From an uncultured Pseudomonadota bacterium (GTDB lineage Bacteria; Pseudomonadota; Gammaproteobacteria; Methylococcales; Methylomonadaceae), in NCBI GenBank assembly GCA_903867225.1, contig CAIPQN010000090.1:114488-178487 (forward strand): DNA of 64,000 nucleotides, in the 5' to 3' direction. A program made the translations under genes and the position numbers. Positions within the stretch are counted from its first letter, which is position 1. Each line of letters begins with the position of its first letter. Below are positions 35,439 to 46,504 of the stretch, one piece after another. Under the pieces are notes generated by a model that was not told the DNA's origin, did not search any database, and saw nothing but the letters and a program-made list of their open reading frames with translations.

Positions 35439-37283
35439 CTATTCCGCTTTTTCTAAAACAATTTCAGACGATGGAAATTCAGGATGGGGCAATGGTTCTT
35501 TTCCTGCCATCAACGCATCAATTTGGGTTTTATCAATCGTTTCCCATTTCATTAACGCTTTTGCCATGTTGTGCAAAATGCTGATGTTATCTTGCAAAAG
35601 TTTTTCAGAACGCTGGTAATTGGCATCAATGACAGCGCGAATCTCTTCATCAATTTGTTGTGAAACTAATTCAGAAACTTTACTACCTTTAGCCGCGTAG
35701 CCCATGAAAGGTTGTCCACCTTCTTCACCATAAACCATCGTGCCTAATTTTTCTGAAAAGCCCCAACGTGTCACCATGTTTCGCGCCAATTCCGTTGCAC
35801 GTTCTATGTCGTTTGATGCGCCAGTCGTAACACGATCACCGCCGTAAATCATGAGTTCTGCAATTCGTCCACCAAATAAACTAGCAATTTGGCTTTCTAA
35901 TTTGCGTTTGCTTGCACTGTATTGGTCTTGCTCAGGTAAAAACATTGTAATCCCCAATGCTCGACCACGCGGCATGATACTAACTTTATAAACCGCATCG
36001 TGTTCTGGCGATAATTGTCCAACAATACAATGTCCTGCTTCATGATAAGCCGTTAGCAATTTATCTTCTTCCGTCATCACCATGGTACGTTTTTCTGCAC
36101 CCATTAAGATTTTGTCTTTGGCTTTTTCGAGGTCACTCATGCTGACTTCTTTTTTATCAGAGCGAGCTGCGAGTAATGCGGCTTCATTTACAATGTTTGC
36201 CAAATCAGCACCTGAAAACCCAGGTGTACCACGCGCTAAATCGTATAATTTGACATCTTCAGCAGCGGGAACTTTTTTGATATGAACATTTAAAATTTGT
36301 TCACGTCCACGCACGTCAGGCAAACCAACATTGACTTGTCTATCAAAACGTCCTGGACGTAATAATGCTTTGTCTAGTACGTCTGCACGATTTGTCGCCG
36401 CAATAACAATTACGCCTTCGTTACCGTTGAAACCATCCATTTCGACTAAAAGTTGATTTAACGTTTGTTCGCGTTCATCGTTGCCGCCGCCCATTCCCGC
36501 GCCGCCACGTTGACGACCAACTGCGTCAATTTCATCGATAAAAATAATGCAAGGTGAATGTTCTTTTGCTTGAGCAAACATATCGCGAACTCGTGACGCG
36601 CCGACACCAACATACATTTCGACAAAATCTGAACCAGAAATACTGAAAAATTTAACGCCAGCTTCACCCGCAATCGCTTTCGCAATTAAGGTTTTACCCG
36701 TTCCTGGAGGACCAACCATCAAAATACCGCGTGGAATTTGTCCGCCAAGTTGTTGGAATTTTTGCGGAGCTTTCAAGAAATCGACTAATTCTTCAACGTC
36801 TTCTTTTGCTTCTTCACAACCTGCTACATCCGCAAATTTGACTGTTAATTTATCTTCTTCAAGCATTCGGGCTTTGCTTTTACCAAAGCCATTACCACCG
36901 TAACCTTGATTACGGCGCATATAAATAACCCAGACCGCAATCATCAGTAACATCGGAAACCAAGCGATAAAAATCTGCATTAACATCGATTGTTTTTGCG
37001 GGACTTTAGTTCGGATTTGAACATCAGCTGCAAGCAAATCATCAATCAAATGCCCATCACCAGGATTAAATGTTTCGTAAGTCTCACCATCGGAGGTGCG
37101 TAATTTAATCGCTTGCCCCATGATTTCAACTTTGTCGACTTGTTTACTTTTGACGCGCTCAATAAAATCCGAATAGGCTAATGAGTTATCAATTGGCGGC
37201 TCGGCATTTAAACGTTCAAAAATGAAAAAACTTGCAAAACTCATCGCAAGAATAACGAAAATGTGAAGAAAGTATTTTTGCAT
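35439..37283 (-). CDS. ftsH: ATP-dependent zinc metalloprotease FtsH
   Basis: The 614-residue protein has N-terminal helices at about 5-22 and 105-122 around a periplasmic domain, then the AAA+ module ([41 protein letters not shown]) and the metalloprotease domain with HEAGH and a later acidic zinc ligand ([10 protein letters not shown]). FtsH degrades membrane proteins and LpxC, controlling lipopolysaccharide synthesis. Length and order are normal. Confidence 0.97.
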   Translation of the reverse strand: MQKYFLHIFVILAMSFASFFIFERLNAEPPIDNSLAYSDFIERVKSKQVDKVEIMGQAIKLRTSDGETYETFNPGDGHLIDDLLAADVQIRTKVPQKQSMLMQIFIAWFPMLLMIAVWVIYMRRNQGYGGNGFGKSKARMLEEDKLTVKFADVAGCEEAKEDVEELVDFLKAPQKFQQLGGQIPRGILMVGPPGTGKTLIAKAIAGEAGVKFFSISGSDFVEMYVGVGASRVRDMFAQAKEHSPCIIFIDEIDAVGRQRGGAGMGGGNDEREQTLNQLLVEMDGFNGNEGVIVIAATNRADVLDKALLRPGRFDRQVNVGLPDVRGREQILNVHIKKVPAAEDVKLYDLARGTPGFSGADLANIVNEAALLAARSDKKEVSMSDLEKAKDKILMGAEKRTMVMTEEDKLLTAYHEAGHCIVGQLSPEHDAVYKVSIMPRGRALGITMFLPEQDQYSASKRKLESQIASLFGGRIAELMIYGGDRVTTGASNDIERATELARNMVTRWGFSEKLGTMVYGEEGGQPFMGYAAKGSKVSELVSQQIDEEIRAVIDANYQRSEKLLQDNISILHNMAKALMKWETIDKTQIDALMAGKEPLPHPEFPSSEIVLEKAE

Positions 37284-37312
37284 TGTGGCACGCCCTCAGC
37301 CGTTATAAATGG

Positions 37313-37732
37313 TTATTTTGTTTCGTGAAATTTATTGAATAGCATCATACCCGCGCCTAAAGCTAACGTAAATAGAAAAGGTTCAATTTTGCCATCGCCA
37401 AATGCGGCAAGAACAGCACCTGGGCAAAAACCAACTAAACCCCAACCAATGCCAAAAAGAATCGCACCTAAAATTAACCGTTTATCTATCGGATTATTGG
37501 TTTTAGGCAGATGAAATTCCGTGTCGCAAATTGGCTGGTGACGTTTCAAAATGAAATGTTGCAACGTCGCTAACGTAATCAACGCGCCACCCATCACAAA
37601 CGCCAAACTCGCGTCCCAATTTCCTGTTACATCTAAAAACGCCAACACTTTATCGGGATTATTCATTTGCGAAATTGCCAATCCTAAACCAAATAAAATG
37701 CCACAAAGTAGCGCAGCTTTATTTTTTGTCAT
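37313..37732 (-). CDS. YeeE/YedE family transporter, second half (DUF6691 type)
   Basis: From ATG 37732, 139 residues with four hydrophobic helices. Family wording is LLCGILFGLGLAISQMNNPDKVLAFLDVTGNWDASLAFVMGGAL and ILFGIGWGLVGFCPGAVLAAFG, with the conserved cysteine at 103. With the upstream gene it forms the two-part YeeE/YedE system (TsuA-like), which imports reduced sulfur compounds such as thiosulfate. The start overlaps the upstream stop (ATGA). A longer in-frame ORF upstream is an antisense artefact. Confidence 0.85.
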   Translation of the reverse strand: MTKNKAALLCGILFGLGLAISQMNNPDKVLAFLDVTGNWDASLAFVMGGALITLATLQHFILKRHQPICDTEFHLPKTNNPIDKRLILGAILFGIGWGLVGFCPGAVLAAFGDGKIEPFLFTLALGAGMMLFNKFHETK

Positions 37733-38157
37733 TGCAAAATCCCCAGCAAATGGCGTGTGATAAACACGGTTAAAATCGCAACTGCCATAAATGTAACGGT
37801 TGCGACAATTGAACGAATCGAAAGTCTTGCCATGCCACAAACCGCGTGACCGCTGGTGCAACCATTGCCTAAACGTGTGCCATAACCCACTAAAACTCCT
37901 GAAATTATCAGTAATAATGTTGAGCGTGAATAAGTAGCTGGAACGTGTGGCGCGAATAAATTGAAAATCACAGCGGCTAAAATCAAGCCACCTAAGAAAA
38001 ATAATCGCCAATGATGTTCGCTATTTTTGAAATCAAACGCACCAGCAATCATGCCTGAAATGCCAGCGATTCGACCGTTAAAATACATCAACAAAGCAGC
38101 TGATAAACCAATCAAACTGCCGCCTAAGAATGCCGAATAAGGAGTGAAATTTTCCAT
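37729..38157 (-). CDS. YeeE/YedE family transporter, first half
   Basis: From ATG 38157 (GGAG upstream), 142 residues with about four helices. It contains LIGLSAALLMYFNGRIAGISGMIAG and GYGTRLGNGCTSGHAVCGMARLS, the family's characteristic cysteine pair for substrate relay. It partners the following gene. The preceding gene is gyrA, five bases away. Confidence 0.87.
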   Translation of the reverse strand: MENFTPYSAFLGGSLIGLSAALLMYFNGRIAGISGMIAGAFDFKNSEHHWRLFFLGGLILAAVIFNLFAPHVPATYSRSTLLLIISGVLVGYGTRLGNGCTSGHAVCGMARLSIRSIVATVTFMAVAILTVFITRHLLGILQ

Positions 38158-38161
38158 CGTT

Positions 38162-40750
38162 TTATTCTTCAATAATTACATCAATTGCAGTTTCAACCGT
38201 TTCTAATTCTTCGGTTTCTTCGCCTTCCAAACCCGCAATTCTATCCACGCCAACCACTTTTTCACCTTCATCTAAACGAATCACGCGCACGCCTTGCGCG
38301 TTACGACCAACAACTGAAATTTCAGCAACACGCGTTCTAACCAATGTGCCACCGTCGGTAATAATCATCAATTCGTCAGTATCACTCACAAGTAACGCGC
38401 CAACCACATTGCCGTTACGTTCCGAGGTTTGCATCGCAATCGTGCCGCTACCACCACGACCTTGATGACGGAATTTTTCAACTTCGGTGCGTTTGCCATA
38501 ACCATTTTCTGAAACCGTTAAAACAGCACCTTCTGAAGCCACGATTAACGAAATGACTTTTTCACCTTCGGTTAAACGCAAACCTCGAACACCTGTTGCA
38601 GTCCGCCCCATCGAGCGCACATCGGCTTCGTTGAAACGAATCGCTTTACCGTTGCTGCTAAAGAGCATGACGTTTTGTTCGCCGTCCGTGATTGCCACAC
38701 CGATTAAGGTGTCGTCTTCGCGCAAATCAATCGCAATTTTGCCGCTGACGCGAATGCTGGCAAATTCAGGCAACGGTGTTTTCTTAACGGTTCCTGCGGA
38801 CGTTGCCATGAAAATAAATTTGTTTTCGTCGTAATCACGGGTCGGTAAGAAAGCGTTAATTTTTTCGCCTTCTTCAAGCGGAAATAAATTTACAAACGGT
38901 TTGCCACGCGCTGCACGGCTGCCGATTGGCAATTGATACACTTTCATTGCATAGACTTTGCCGCGTGATGAGAAACATAAAATCGTGTCATGCGTGCTGG
39001 CAATCACAAGCTGATCAACAAAGTCTTCTTCTTTGGTTTGTGTTGCCGATTTACCGCGTCCGCCACGATGCTGGGCTTGATAATCTGAAAGCGGTTGAGC
39101 TTTCACATAACCTTCATGCGAAACCGTGACCACCATATCTTCTTCGGTAATTAAATCTTCGTCGTTCAAATCATCACGATTTTCCATAATAATCGTGCGA
39201 CGTTGTTCGTTGTATTGTTCTTTAATAGCGACTAATTCTTCACGAATCACAGCCATCAAACGTAAATCGTCGCCCAAAATGTGCAAATAAAATGCGATTT
39301 GTTCCAGTAATTGCGTGTATTCGCCGACAATTTTGTCTTGTTCTAAACCTGTCAAACGATGCAAACGTAATTCTAAAATTGCTTGTGCTTGGGCTTCTGA
39401 CAAACGATAAACATCACCCGCCAAACCATAAATTGCAGGCAAATTATCAGGACGTGAATCGCCTGCGTTAGTGCGTTCAATCAGAGATAAAACCAAACCT
39501 GCCGACCATTGTGTCGCAAGCAATTGTTCTTTCGCTTCGGCAGGATTTTTTGCGGCTTTAATCATGTCAATCATGGCGTTAATGTTCGCCAACGCAATCG
39601 CTAAACCTTCCAAAATGTGGGCGCGTTCACGCGCTTTGCGAAGTAAATACACGGTGCGGCGCGTAACGATTTCTCGACGATGATTGATAAAGGCGTTGAG
39701 AATTTCAAGCAAGTTCAAACAGAACGGACGACCATCAAGAATCGCCACCATGTTCATGCCGAACACGGTTTGGAATTGAGTTTGTTTGTAAAGATTATTC
39801 AAAACGACTTCTGGCATTTCGCCACGTTTCAACTCAATCACCATTCGCATTCCATCTTTGTCGGATTCATCGCGCAAGCCAGAAATGCCTTCGAGTTTTC
39901 CTTCTTTTACCAATTCAGCGATTTTTTCGAGTAACCTTGCTTTGTTCACTTGATAAGGTAATTCGGTCGTGATAATTGCTTGGCGTGAACCTTCGCCTAT
40001 ATTTTCAAAATGCGTTTTGGCGCGGAGGTAAATTTTGCCTCGACCTGTTTCATAAGCGTGTCGAATTCCCGCCGCGCCATTGATAAATGCCGCTGTTGGA
40101 AAATCAGGACCTTTGATGTGTTCCATCAAGTCAGAAATGGTTGAATTTGGCTCATCGATTAACGCTAAACACGCCGCAATTACTTCGCTCAAATTATGTG
40201 GTGGAATGTTCGTTGCCATTCCAACAGCAATACCTGATGAACCGTTAATTAACAATGTTGGAATTCGTGTCGGTAAAACAGAAGGTTCTGATTCGGATTC
40301 ATCATAGTTTGGCGTGAAATCAACCGTTTCTTTGTCTAAATCCGTCAACATTTCGTGGGCAATTTTTGCCATCCGAACTTCTGTATAACGCATTGCCGCT
40401 GGTGAATCACCATCAACACTACCAAAGTTCCCTTGTCCATCAATCAACATGTGGCGCATTGAAAACGGCTGCGCCATACGAACCATCGTGTCATAAACCG
40501 CTGTGTCGCCATGTGGATGATATTTACCAATCACGTCACCGACCACACGCGCAGATTTTTTATAGGCTTTATTAAAATCATTGCCTAATTCGCTCATCGC
40601 AAAAAGTACCCGTCGATGTACTGGCTTTAAACCATCGCGGACATCAGGTAACGCCCGACCAACAATGACGCTCATCGCATAATCTAAATAGGATTGTTTC
40701 ATCTCGTCTTCGAGATTAACGGGGATAATTTCTTTAGCGAAGTTTGACAT
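38162..40750 (-). CDS. gyrA: DNA gyrase subunit A
   Basis: GyrA breaks and rejoins DNA for supercoiling. The 862-residue protein begins with [37 protein letters not shown], has the catalytic tyrosine in [10 protein letters not shown], the quinolone region [15 protein letters not shown] (threonine at the E. coli S83 position), and a C-terminal beta-pinwheel. In the pinwheel the GyrA box reads [12 protein letters not shown]. An acidic tail follows. It lies alone, divergent from the chemosensory cluster across a 414-base gap. Confidence 0.97.
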   Translation of the reverse strand: MSNFAKEIIPVNLEDEMKQSYLDYAMSVIVGRALPDVRDGLKPVHRRVLFAMSELGNDFNKAYKKSARVVGDVIGKYHPHGDTAVYDTMVRMAQPFSMRHMLIDGQGNFGSVDGDSPAAMRYTEVRMAKIAHEMLTDLDKETVDFTPNYDESESEPSVLPTRIPTLLINGSSGIAVGMATNIPPHNLSEVIAACLALIDEPNSTISDLMEHIKGPDFPTAAFINGAAGIRHAYETGRGKIYLRAKTHFENIGEGSRQAIITTELPYQVNKARLLEKIAELVKEGKLEGISGLRDESDKDGMRMVIELKRGEMPEVVLNNLYKQTQFQTVFGMNMVAILDGRPFCLNLLEILNAFINHRREIVTRRTVYLLRKARERAHILEGLAIALANINAMIDMIKAAKNPAEAKEQLLATQWSAGLVLSLIERTNAGDSRPDNLPAIYGLAGDVYRLSEAQAQAILELRLHRLTGLEQDKIVGEYTQLLEQIAFYLHILGDDLRLMAVIREELVAIKEQYNEQRRTIIMENRDDLNDEDLITEEDMVVTVSHEGYVKAQPLSDYQAQHRGGRGKSATQTKEEDFVDQLVIASTHDTILCFSSRGKVYAMKVYQLPIGSRAARGKPFVNLFPLEEGEKINAFLPTRDYDENKFIFMATSAGTVKKTPLPEFASIRVSGKIAIDLREDDTLIGVAITDGEQNVMLFSSNGKAIRFNEADVRSMGRTATGVRGLRLTEGEKVISLIVASEGAVLTVSENGYGKRTEVEKFRHQGRGGSGTIAMQTSERNGNVVGALLVSDTDELMIITDGGTLVRTRVAEISVVGRNAQGVRVIRLDEGEKVVGVDRIAGLEGEETEELETVETAIDVIIEE

Positions 40751-41164
40751 GATTCTCTTTTAAAAACGTGGGTGGGAAATTTAAGGTTCAAAAAATATTT
40801 TGATTAACCAATGTTGGACTGTTTTGTGCTTTCATCATAGCGTGATGAAACAATGCGTGGATTATAACAAATTATGTACTACAGGTTTACGGCGATTTCA
40901 ACGTCATAATTATGACTAACAATCAGCAAATAATAGTTATGTTATTTTTTTAAAAAACAAATAGTTACAAATTTTAGGCTTAAAAATGTAAATGTTTGCC
41001 TCTGTAGCAAATGTGTAGTAAATCTAATATAGATTTAAAATGTAGTGTGATTCGCTAAATTTGAAAAAATTATTTAATTTTTTCTTTTCTAAGCAGATAA
41101 ACAAGGCAGTAAAGCAGTAAAAATAGCTTTTCTTTTTTTAACTTTAAAACTCAAAGGTATTCTC
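40751..41164. promoter_or_regulatory. gyrA-chemosensory intergenic region with palindromes
   Basis: This A/T-rich divergent region holds the promoters of gyrA (minus) and the chemosensory cluster (plus). I see three inverted repeats: TTTCATCA/TGATGAAA at 40830-40850 (five-base loop), the perfect 14-base GTCATAATTATGAC at 40903-40916, and AAATCTA/TAGATTT at 41020-41036. I cannot assign a -35/-10 pair with confidence. Long homopolymer stretches (40940-40965, 41070-41145) are present. No gene is supported. Confidence 0.45.
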
Positions 41165-43090
41165 ATGGCTCTTATTAAGAAAACATCAAACGCATCAGCT
41201 GCAACAAGAGATGCAAACACTAACACAGCATCATCTGCATCTGCATCGCGTGAAGTTGAAATTCAACGTAAAAAAGCGCGTACATTTGCAAAACAACAGC
41301 AAGCGGCGGAACGTATCGCTGCAGCAACGGGACAATTATCTTCTGGCATCAATGAAGCGGCTGCAGCGGCTGAAGAATTAAAACGTTCGGCTGACCAAAT
41401 TGCAGCAGGTGCTGAAGAAGCATCAGGCGCAGCTGAAGAATCAACATCAGCTTTGAAACAAGTAATTATTGCGGTTGGTCGTCAATTACAAAACGCTGAA
41501 ATGTCACAAGCGAAAGGTGATAGTGCTTACACTTTAATTTCAAAAGTGAGTGGTGACGTTTCTGATTTAGTTGGTAATGTCGGTGTTGCAGCGAAGCGTC
41601 AAATGAGTTCAGTCGCTCAAGTTAATGAATTAGAAACTCAAGCAGCTAACATTGGTGACATCGTTAAAGCCGTAGCGCGAATTGCAGATCAAACTAATTT
41701 ATTGGCATTGAATGCTGCGATTGAAGCGGCTCGCGCTGGACAACATGGTAAAGGTTTCGCGGTTGTTGCTGACGAAGTTAGAACATTAGCTGAAACGTCA
41801 GAAAAAAGTGCAAAACAAATTCAAGAATTAGTTGGTCAAATTCAAAAAGACGTAAAAATTATTGCTGACGGCATTAATACCTCTGCGAAAACAGTTGAAG
41901 CGGAAGTTGAAAATGGACGACTCATTGCGGAACAATTAACCGAAATTAGCCAAGTAAGTAATGAAGTGGTTGCTGGTGCGCGTGATATTGCAAATGGCGC
42001 ACGCGAATCTGACAGTGCTTCCAGACAAGCTTTAATTGGTTCTGAATCTATTGCTGCTGCATCTGAAGAACAATCAGCAGCCGCTGAAGAAGTAAGTAAA
42101 ACTGTAGCAGAGCAGGCAACTGCACTTTCTGAATGCGAGCAAACTGCACAAGGTTTATCAGAATTGGCTGAAGATTTAAAAACATCAACCGATGTCGCTA
42201 AAAGTGCGGAAGAAGTCGCTTCTGCTGCTGAAGAATTATCATCTGCCGTTCAAGAAATTAACCGTTCTGGCTCACAAGTGATGGCAGCAATTGGTCAAAT
42301 TCGTGACGGTGCAAGAGCGCAAGCCGCTGCGACCGAAGAATCTGCCGCAGCTTTGGCACAAATTCAAAAAGGTTTAGAGCTTTCACAAGAAAGAGGCAAT
42401 AAAAGTGTTGGAAGCATTCGTGGTATGCAGGAATTATTAGCTACCAATAAAAAATCGGTAGACGCTTTGATTTCTGGTATTACAAGTTCAATGGTTACGA
42501 CACAAGAAAGCATCAAACAAGTGACGGATTTGGAATTGTTGTCGCGTCGTATCGATAAAATCGTAGATGTGATTGCAACGGTTTCGATTCAAACCAATAT
42601 GCTTGCAGTAAACGGTTCAATCGAAGCGGCGCGTGCAGGTGAATTTGGTAAAGGTTTCGTTGTGGTTGCGACAGATATTCGTAATTTGGCTCACGATTCT
42701 GCTGAAAATGCGGATCGTATTAAAGATTTAGTGAAAGGCGTACAAGATCAAATCGGGGTTGTTGGCAAAGATTTAGCAGAAATTGTCGTCAGCGCACAAT
42801 CTGAAGTTGAAAAATCGAAAGCGAGTACCGAAAGATTATTGCTTATCGAAGCAGATGTAAAAGAAGTGGAAAAAGCATCGCAAGATATTTTGTCAGCCTC
42901 GAATGAAATTGCGGCTGCGATTGGTCAAGTCAAAACAGGTGTTGATCAAATTTCTGCAGCGGCACAAGAAGCTGAAAAAGCAGCTACTGAAGCGGCTACT
43001 GCTGCAACACAACAATCACAAGGCGCGGCTGAATTAGCCAACGCGATTGAAGAAATTTCTTCGTTAGCTGATGAATTACAAAGCGCGTAA
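41165..43090 (+). CDS. Cytoplasmic chemoreceptor with two signalling tips
   Basis: The 641-residue protein is almost entirely helical, with no signal peptide or membrane helix. Two regions carry the receptor signalling tip: [18 protein letters not shown] (175-192), and the degenerate [18 protein letters not shown] (475-492), each followed by GKGF(A/V)VVA(D/T)(E/D)(V/I)R. The N-terminus is Ser/Ala/Thr-rich. Methylation-like Glu pairs (EESTSAL, AAAEE) occur along the coils. No ligand-binding domain is evident. A CheR-tethering C-terminal pentapeptide is absent. It is the first gene of the cluster and likely nucleates the array; the second tip may provide an extra kinase contact. Confidence 0.88.
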   Translation: MALIKKTSNASAATRDANTNTASSASASREVEIQRKKARTFAKQQQAAERIAAATGQLSSGINEAAAAAEELKRSADQIAAGAEEASGAAEESTSALKQVIIAVGRQLQNAEMSQAKGDSAYTLISKVSGDVSDLVGNVGVAAKRQMSSVAQVNELETQAANIGDIVKAVARIADQTNLLALNAAIEAARAGQHGKGFAVVADEVRTLAETSEKSAKQIQELVGQIQKDVKIIADGINTSAKTVEAEVENGRLIAEQLTEISQVSNEVVAGARDIANGARESDSASRQALIGSESIAAASEEQSAAAEEVSKTVAEQATALSECEQTAQGLSELAEDLKTSTDVAKSAEEVASAAEELSSAVQEINRSGSQVMAAIGQIRDGARAQAAATEESAAALAQIQKGLELSQERGNKSVGSIRGMQELLATNKKSVDALISGITSSMVTTQESIKQVTDLELLSRRIDKIVDVIATVSIQTNMLAVNGSIEAARAGEFGKGFVVVATDIRNLAHDSAENADRIKDLVKGVQDQIGVVGKDLAEIVVSAQSEVEKSKASTERLLLIEADVKEVEKASQDILSASNEIAAAIGQVKTGVDQISAAAQEAEKAATEAATAATQQSQGAAELANAIEEISSLADELQSA

Positions 43091-43122
43091 ACCTTTCGCA
43101 TTACTTCTAAAAGGAGATTGTT

Positions 43123-44784
43123 ATGAGTATTAAAGTTCCTAAAGGACAGCGAGAGGATGCTGATAATTTAGACACAGAATTGCACGAAGGGTTTGAAGCG
43201 AAGTCAGAAGATGTTTCTGCTTTATCAGTAAAAAAAATGGATGACGAATTCACTGAAGAGGAAATGGCAGAAGGTTTAACTCAAGCGTTCCATGAGGAAG
43301 AATCGCACGTTCGTCAGTTTGTCACGTTTATTGTTGGTGACGAAGTGTTTGCTGTGGATATGGCACCAGTCCAAGAAATTATTCGGATTCCGTCAGTGGT
43401 TCGAGTACCGATGGCACCGAGTACGTTGGAAGGATTAGCGAATTTACGCGGTAGAGTTTTACCGATTGTTTCATTACGTCGTGTTTTTGGCTTTGAAGAA
43501 CGAGAAGATGACGATTCAACTCGCGCCATCGTGATTGATTTAGGTCAGCCGCTGGGTTTTGTGGTGGATCGCGTTGCCAGTGTGGTGGGCGTTGAAATCA
43601 GTAAAATTGAAGATGTTTCGTCTATCAGCGGCACGATTGACACCGATTTATTGACGGGGTTGATTAAAGATGTGGGCGGTCACGGCATGATTATGGTGTT
43701 GGATTTCGCTAAGTTAATTACTAATGAATTTTCAGAAGCAGCGAAATCATCAAATCACAGCGGTTCAGCACAGTCATCAATACATGAAGCGGCTGAAATA
43801 GAAGCAATCAGTGACGAATTACAGTTGGTTAGTTTTACGGTTGCGGGCGAAGAATATGCAATTAGCATTGAAGACGTGCAAGAAATTGTTCAAGTGCCTG
43901 ATCATGTGATTCACGTTCCTCACGCGGATTCACACGTTTTAGGTGTGATGACATTGCGTAATCGTTTATTGCCGTTAGTCAGTTTGCGTCGAATGTTCAG
44001 TTTGCCTTTCAAAGATGCAGACGAACATAGTCGAATCGTAGTGATTTCAGTCGGTAGCGCGTCAGTTGGTGTGGTGATGGATACCGTCAACGAAGTGTTA
44101 CGAGTGTCAAAAGATTGCGTTGATCCTATTCCAAATATGCTCACCCGCGATGCTGATATGTCTGAAATCACCGAAATTTGTCGGTTAGCAGATGGCAAAC
44201 GATTGGTATCAATTATCTCAGCGGACAATATGTTCCGTCATAACTCAGTGCGTGAAGCGTTAAGTTCAGTAGAAAAAATGCAGGATGAAGATGGCATGAA
44301 TGATGCAGAAAAATTAGGAATTGAAGACGACGAACAAATGGTCGTGTTTCGTTTAGGTAAAGAAGAATTTGGGGTGCCGATTGAAAGCGTACAAGAAATT
44401 GTGCGTGTGCCAGAGGAGTTGACTCACATTCCACGCGCTCCGTCGTTTGTAGAAGGCGTTATCAATTTGCGCGGTGCGGTATTGCCTGTTGTTGATCAAC
44501 GTCGTCGTTTAGGTTTAGAGCAAATCGAACGCAGTGAACAACAACGAATTATGGTGTTTTTGTTTGATGGTGTGCGTACTGGTTTCATTGTCGATTCAGT
44601 GGCAGAAGTATTGAAAGTGCCAAAATCTTCAATTGAACCTGCGCCAAATTTATCGAATATCCAGTCAAAACTCATTGCACGAGTGGCGAATTTGGAAAAA
44701 CAAAAACGGTTAATTTTACTCATTGAGCCTTCGCATCTATTGGAAGCGAAAGATCGTGAGGGTTTAGCGGCATTCGCCGAATAA
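43123..44784 (+). CDS. cheW: Triple-domain CheW
   Basis: The 553-residue protein contains three CheW domains joined by acidic linkers: domain 1 about 64-202, domain 2 about 233-372, domain 3 about 404-543. Each shows the VQEI(I/V)(R/Q)(I/V)P and LR(G/N)xxLP(I/L/V)V patterns. Domain 2 has LRN in place of LRG, so it may bind its partner differently. Such multi-domain CheW proteins can crosslink receptors, CheA and CheW rings. A highly acidic N-terminal 60 residues precedes the first domain. AAAGGAG precedes ATG 43123. It lies 32 bases after the dual-tip receptor. Confidence 0.93.
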   Translation: MSIKVPKGQREDADNLDTELHEGFEAKSEDVSALSVKKMDDEFTEEEMAEGLTQAFHEEESHVRQFVTFIVGDEVFAVDMAPVQEIIRIPSVVRVPMAPSTLEGLANLRGRVLPIVSLRRVFGFEEREDDDSTRAIVIDLGQPLGFVVDRVASVVGVEISKIEDVSSISGTIDTDLLTGLIKDVGGHGMIMVLDFAKLITNEFSEAAKSSNHSGSAQSSIHEAAEIEAISDELQLVSFTVAGEEYAISIEDVQEIVQVPDHVIHVPHADSHVLGVMTLRNRLLPLVSLRRMFSLPFKDADEHSRIVVISVGSASVGVVMDTVNEVLRVSKDCVDPIPNMLTRDADMSEITEICRLADGKRLVSIISADNMFRHNSVREALSSVEKMQDEDGMNDAEKLGIEDDEQMVVFRLGKEEFGVPIESVQEIVRVPEELTHIPRAPSFVEGVINLRGAVLPVVDQRRRLGLEQIERSEQQRIMVFLFDGVRTGFIVDSVAEVLKVPKSSIEPAPNLSNIQSKLIARVANLEKQKRLILLIEPSHLLEAKDREGLAAFAE

Positions 44785-44813
44785 TAACAGGAAAAAAACA
44801 GGAGTTTTTAGGC

Positions 44814-45863
44814 ATGATTAAGTTACTCATAGTTGATGATTCTGCATTGATGCGTCGTCAACTTAGCTCGGTATTTGAAGAGCAAGGCGATTTTGAAATT
44901 CGTTTTGCGCGTAACGGCAAAGAAGCGGTGGACGAAAATAAACACTTTCAACCTGATGTCGTTACTTTAGATATTAACATGCCTGAAATGGATGGCTTAA
45001 CTGCGTTAGTTTTAATAATGGCAGAACGGTCTGTGCCTGTTGTCATGGTGTCATCATTAACGGAGAAAGGCGCGTTAACGACATTTGAAGCGTTGGCGTT
45101 GGGAGCGGTGGATTACATTGCCAAACCCAGCGGCACGATTTCATTATCGATGGATGACATTAAAAAAGAATTGGTGGCTAAAATTCGTGCGGCGGCAAAA
45201 TCGCACGTTAAAGCAGTACGCCCCACACTAACAACTCGTCAACCTGTTGTAAAAGCCCCGCCTCCGCCAATTATGCGACGCGGGGTTGCCAATGACGGTA
45301 TCGTTTTAATCGGTGTTTCAACGGGCGGACCTCGTACACTTGAAGATGTTTTACCTTTACTACCAGCGAATTTCCCGTATCCCGTTGTGGTTGCTCAACA
45401 CATGCCTGCGAGTTTTACGCTTCAATTTGCGGCACGAATGAATGATTTATGTGCGTTGCAAGTCGTAGAAGTGAGCAGTCCTCGTCCACTTGAATCAGGT
45501 TTTATTTATATCGGTAAAGGTGGTGCAGATGTCGTGGTGGTGCAACGAGCTGGAAAACTAATGGTTATTTCAAAACCCGAAAACAAAGACTTCTTGTGGC
45601 ATCCATCGGTGGAACTACTTGGACGTTCAGCACTTGAGAATTATGACGCTGCAAAAATTATCGGCGTAATGTTAACAGGCATGGGCAACGATGGTTCTGA
45701 TTCCTTTGCACAAATTAAAAAACAAGGCGGACGAACTATTGCCGAAAGTGAATCATCTTGTGTAGTTTTTGGTATGCCAGCAGAGTTAATTGCAAAAGAC
45801 GGCGCAACAGCGGTTTTACCTTCGGATAAAGTGACGGAAAGAATTTTGACGTGGGTTAGATAG
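44814..45863 (+). CDS. cheB: CheB protein-glutamate methylesterase
   Basis: CheB demethylates/deamidates receptors for adaptation. The 349-residue protein has a receiver domain (IVDDSALMRRQL, LDINMPEMDG, K in YIAKPSG) and a C-terminal esterase with the catalytic serine in GVSTGGPRTLE, histidine in VAQHMPASFT and aspartate in GMGNDG. A proline-rich linker joins the two. The start ATG 44814 has AGGAG upstream. Confidence 0.95.
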   Translation: MIKLLIVDDSALMRRQLSSVFEEQGDFEIRFARNGKEAVDENKHFQPDVVTLDINMPEMDGLTALVLIMAERSVPVVMVSSLTEKGALTTFEALALGAVDYIAKPSGTISLSMDDIKKELVAKIRAAAKSHVKAVRPTLTTRQPVVKAPPPPIMRRGVANDGIVLIGVSTGGPRTLEDVLPLLPANFPYPVVVAQHMPASFTLQFAARMNDLCALQVVEVSSPRPLESGFIYIGKGGADVVVVQRAGKLMVISKPENKDFLWHPSVELLGRSALENYDAAKIIGVMLTGMGNDGSDSFAQIKKQGGRTIAESESSCVVFGMPAELIAKDGATAVLPSDKVTERILTWVR

Positions 45864-45873
45864 AGGAATAATT

Positions 45874-46503
45874 ATGGCTTTTATAAAAAAACAACAATCG
45901 TCAACTGAAACCGAAGACGAGCGTCAAGCACCGAGAGATTTTGAGGGACTGTGTGAGGAATTAAATCACGCAGATTCTCAGGTGCGTCGTTGGGCGGTGC
46001 GTGATTTAGTTGAAATGCCTAACGCAAGCTCTGTGTTGGTTGACAGACTAGAGCATGAAAATAATGTTAGCGTAAGAACGGGCATTTTAAATGCACTAGC
46101 GCAATTGCGAGATACTGTTTCGTTAAATGGATTGATTGAGTGTTTACGCAGCGAAGACGCTGCACTTCGCAATGAATCAATTGAAATTTTAAAAGAATTG
46201 CCAGACGAAGTCGGGGCAATTCTTGAAAATTTATTAAAAGATTCAGATTCTGATGTCCGAATTTTTGCCGTCAACATTTTAGAATCACTTCGTCATGAAA
46301 ATGTCGAAAAATGGTTAATTAGCGTCATTGAAAAAGATTCACACGTTAATGTTTGTTCAACGGCATTAGATTTATTAAGTGAAGTTGGGTCAGAACAGGC
46401 GATACCTGCAATTAAAAAATTAAAAGTGCGTTTCCCAGATGAACCTTATGTTTGTTTTTCGGCTGATTTAGCGTTGAAGCGAATCGAAGAAGGGAGTCAG
46501 TAA
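45874..46503 (+). CDS. HEAT-repeat protein in the chemosensory cluster
   Basis: The 209 residues after an acidic N-terminus form about five HEAT-like repeats: SQVRRWAVRDLVEMP, VSVRTGILNALAQL, AALRNESIEILKELP, SDVRIFAVNILESL and VNVCSTALDLLSEVG. Such repeats bind partner proteins. The placement between cheB and cheR points to an adaptor of the adaptation enzymes or of the array; no catalytic motif is seen. It starts 11 bases after cheB and ends one base before cheR. Confidence 0.8.
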   Translation: MAFIKKQQSSTETEDERQAPRDFEGLCEELNHADSQVRRWAVRDLVEMPNASSVLVDRLEHENNVSVRTGILNALAQLRDTVSLNGLIECLRSEDAALRNESIEILKELPDEVGAILENLLKDSDSDVRIFAVNILESLRHENVEKWLISVIEKDSHVNVCSTALDLLSEVGSEQAIPAIKKLKVRFPDEPYVCFSADLALKRIEEGSQ

Positions 46504-46504
46504 A

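Noticed and set aside
37733..38011. N-terminal extension of the second YeeE half
   Set aside because: It is translated antisense-like text in another frame of the upstream YeeE gene; ATG 37732 gives the family's normal start and a coupled overlap.
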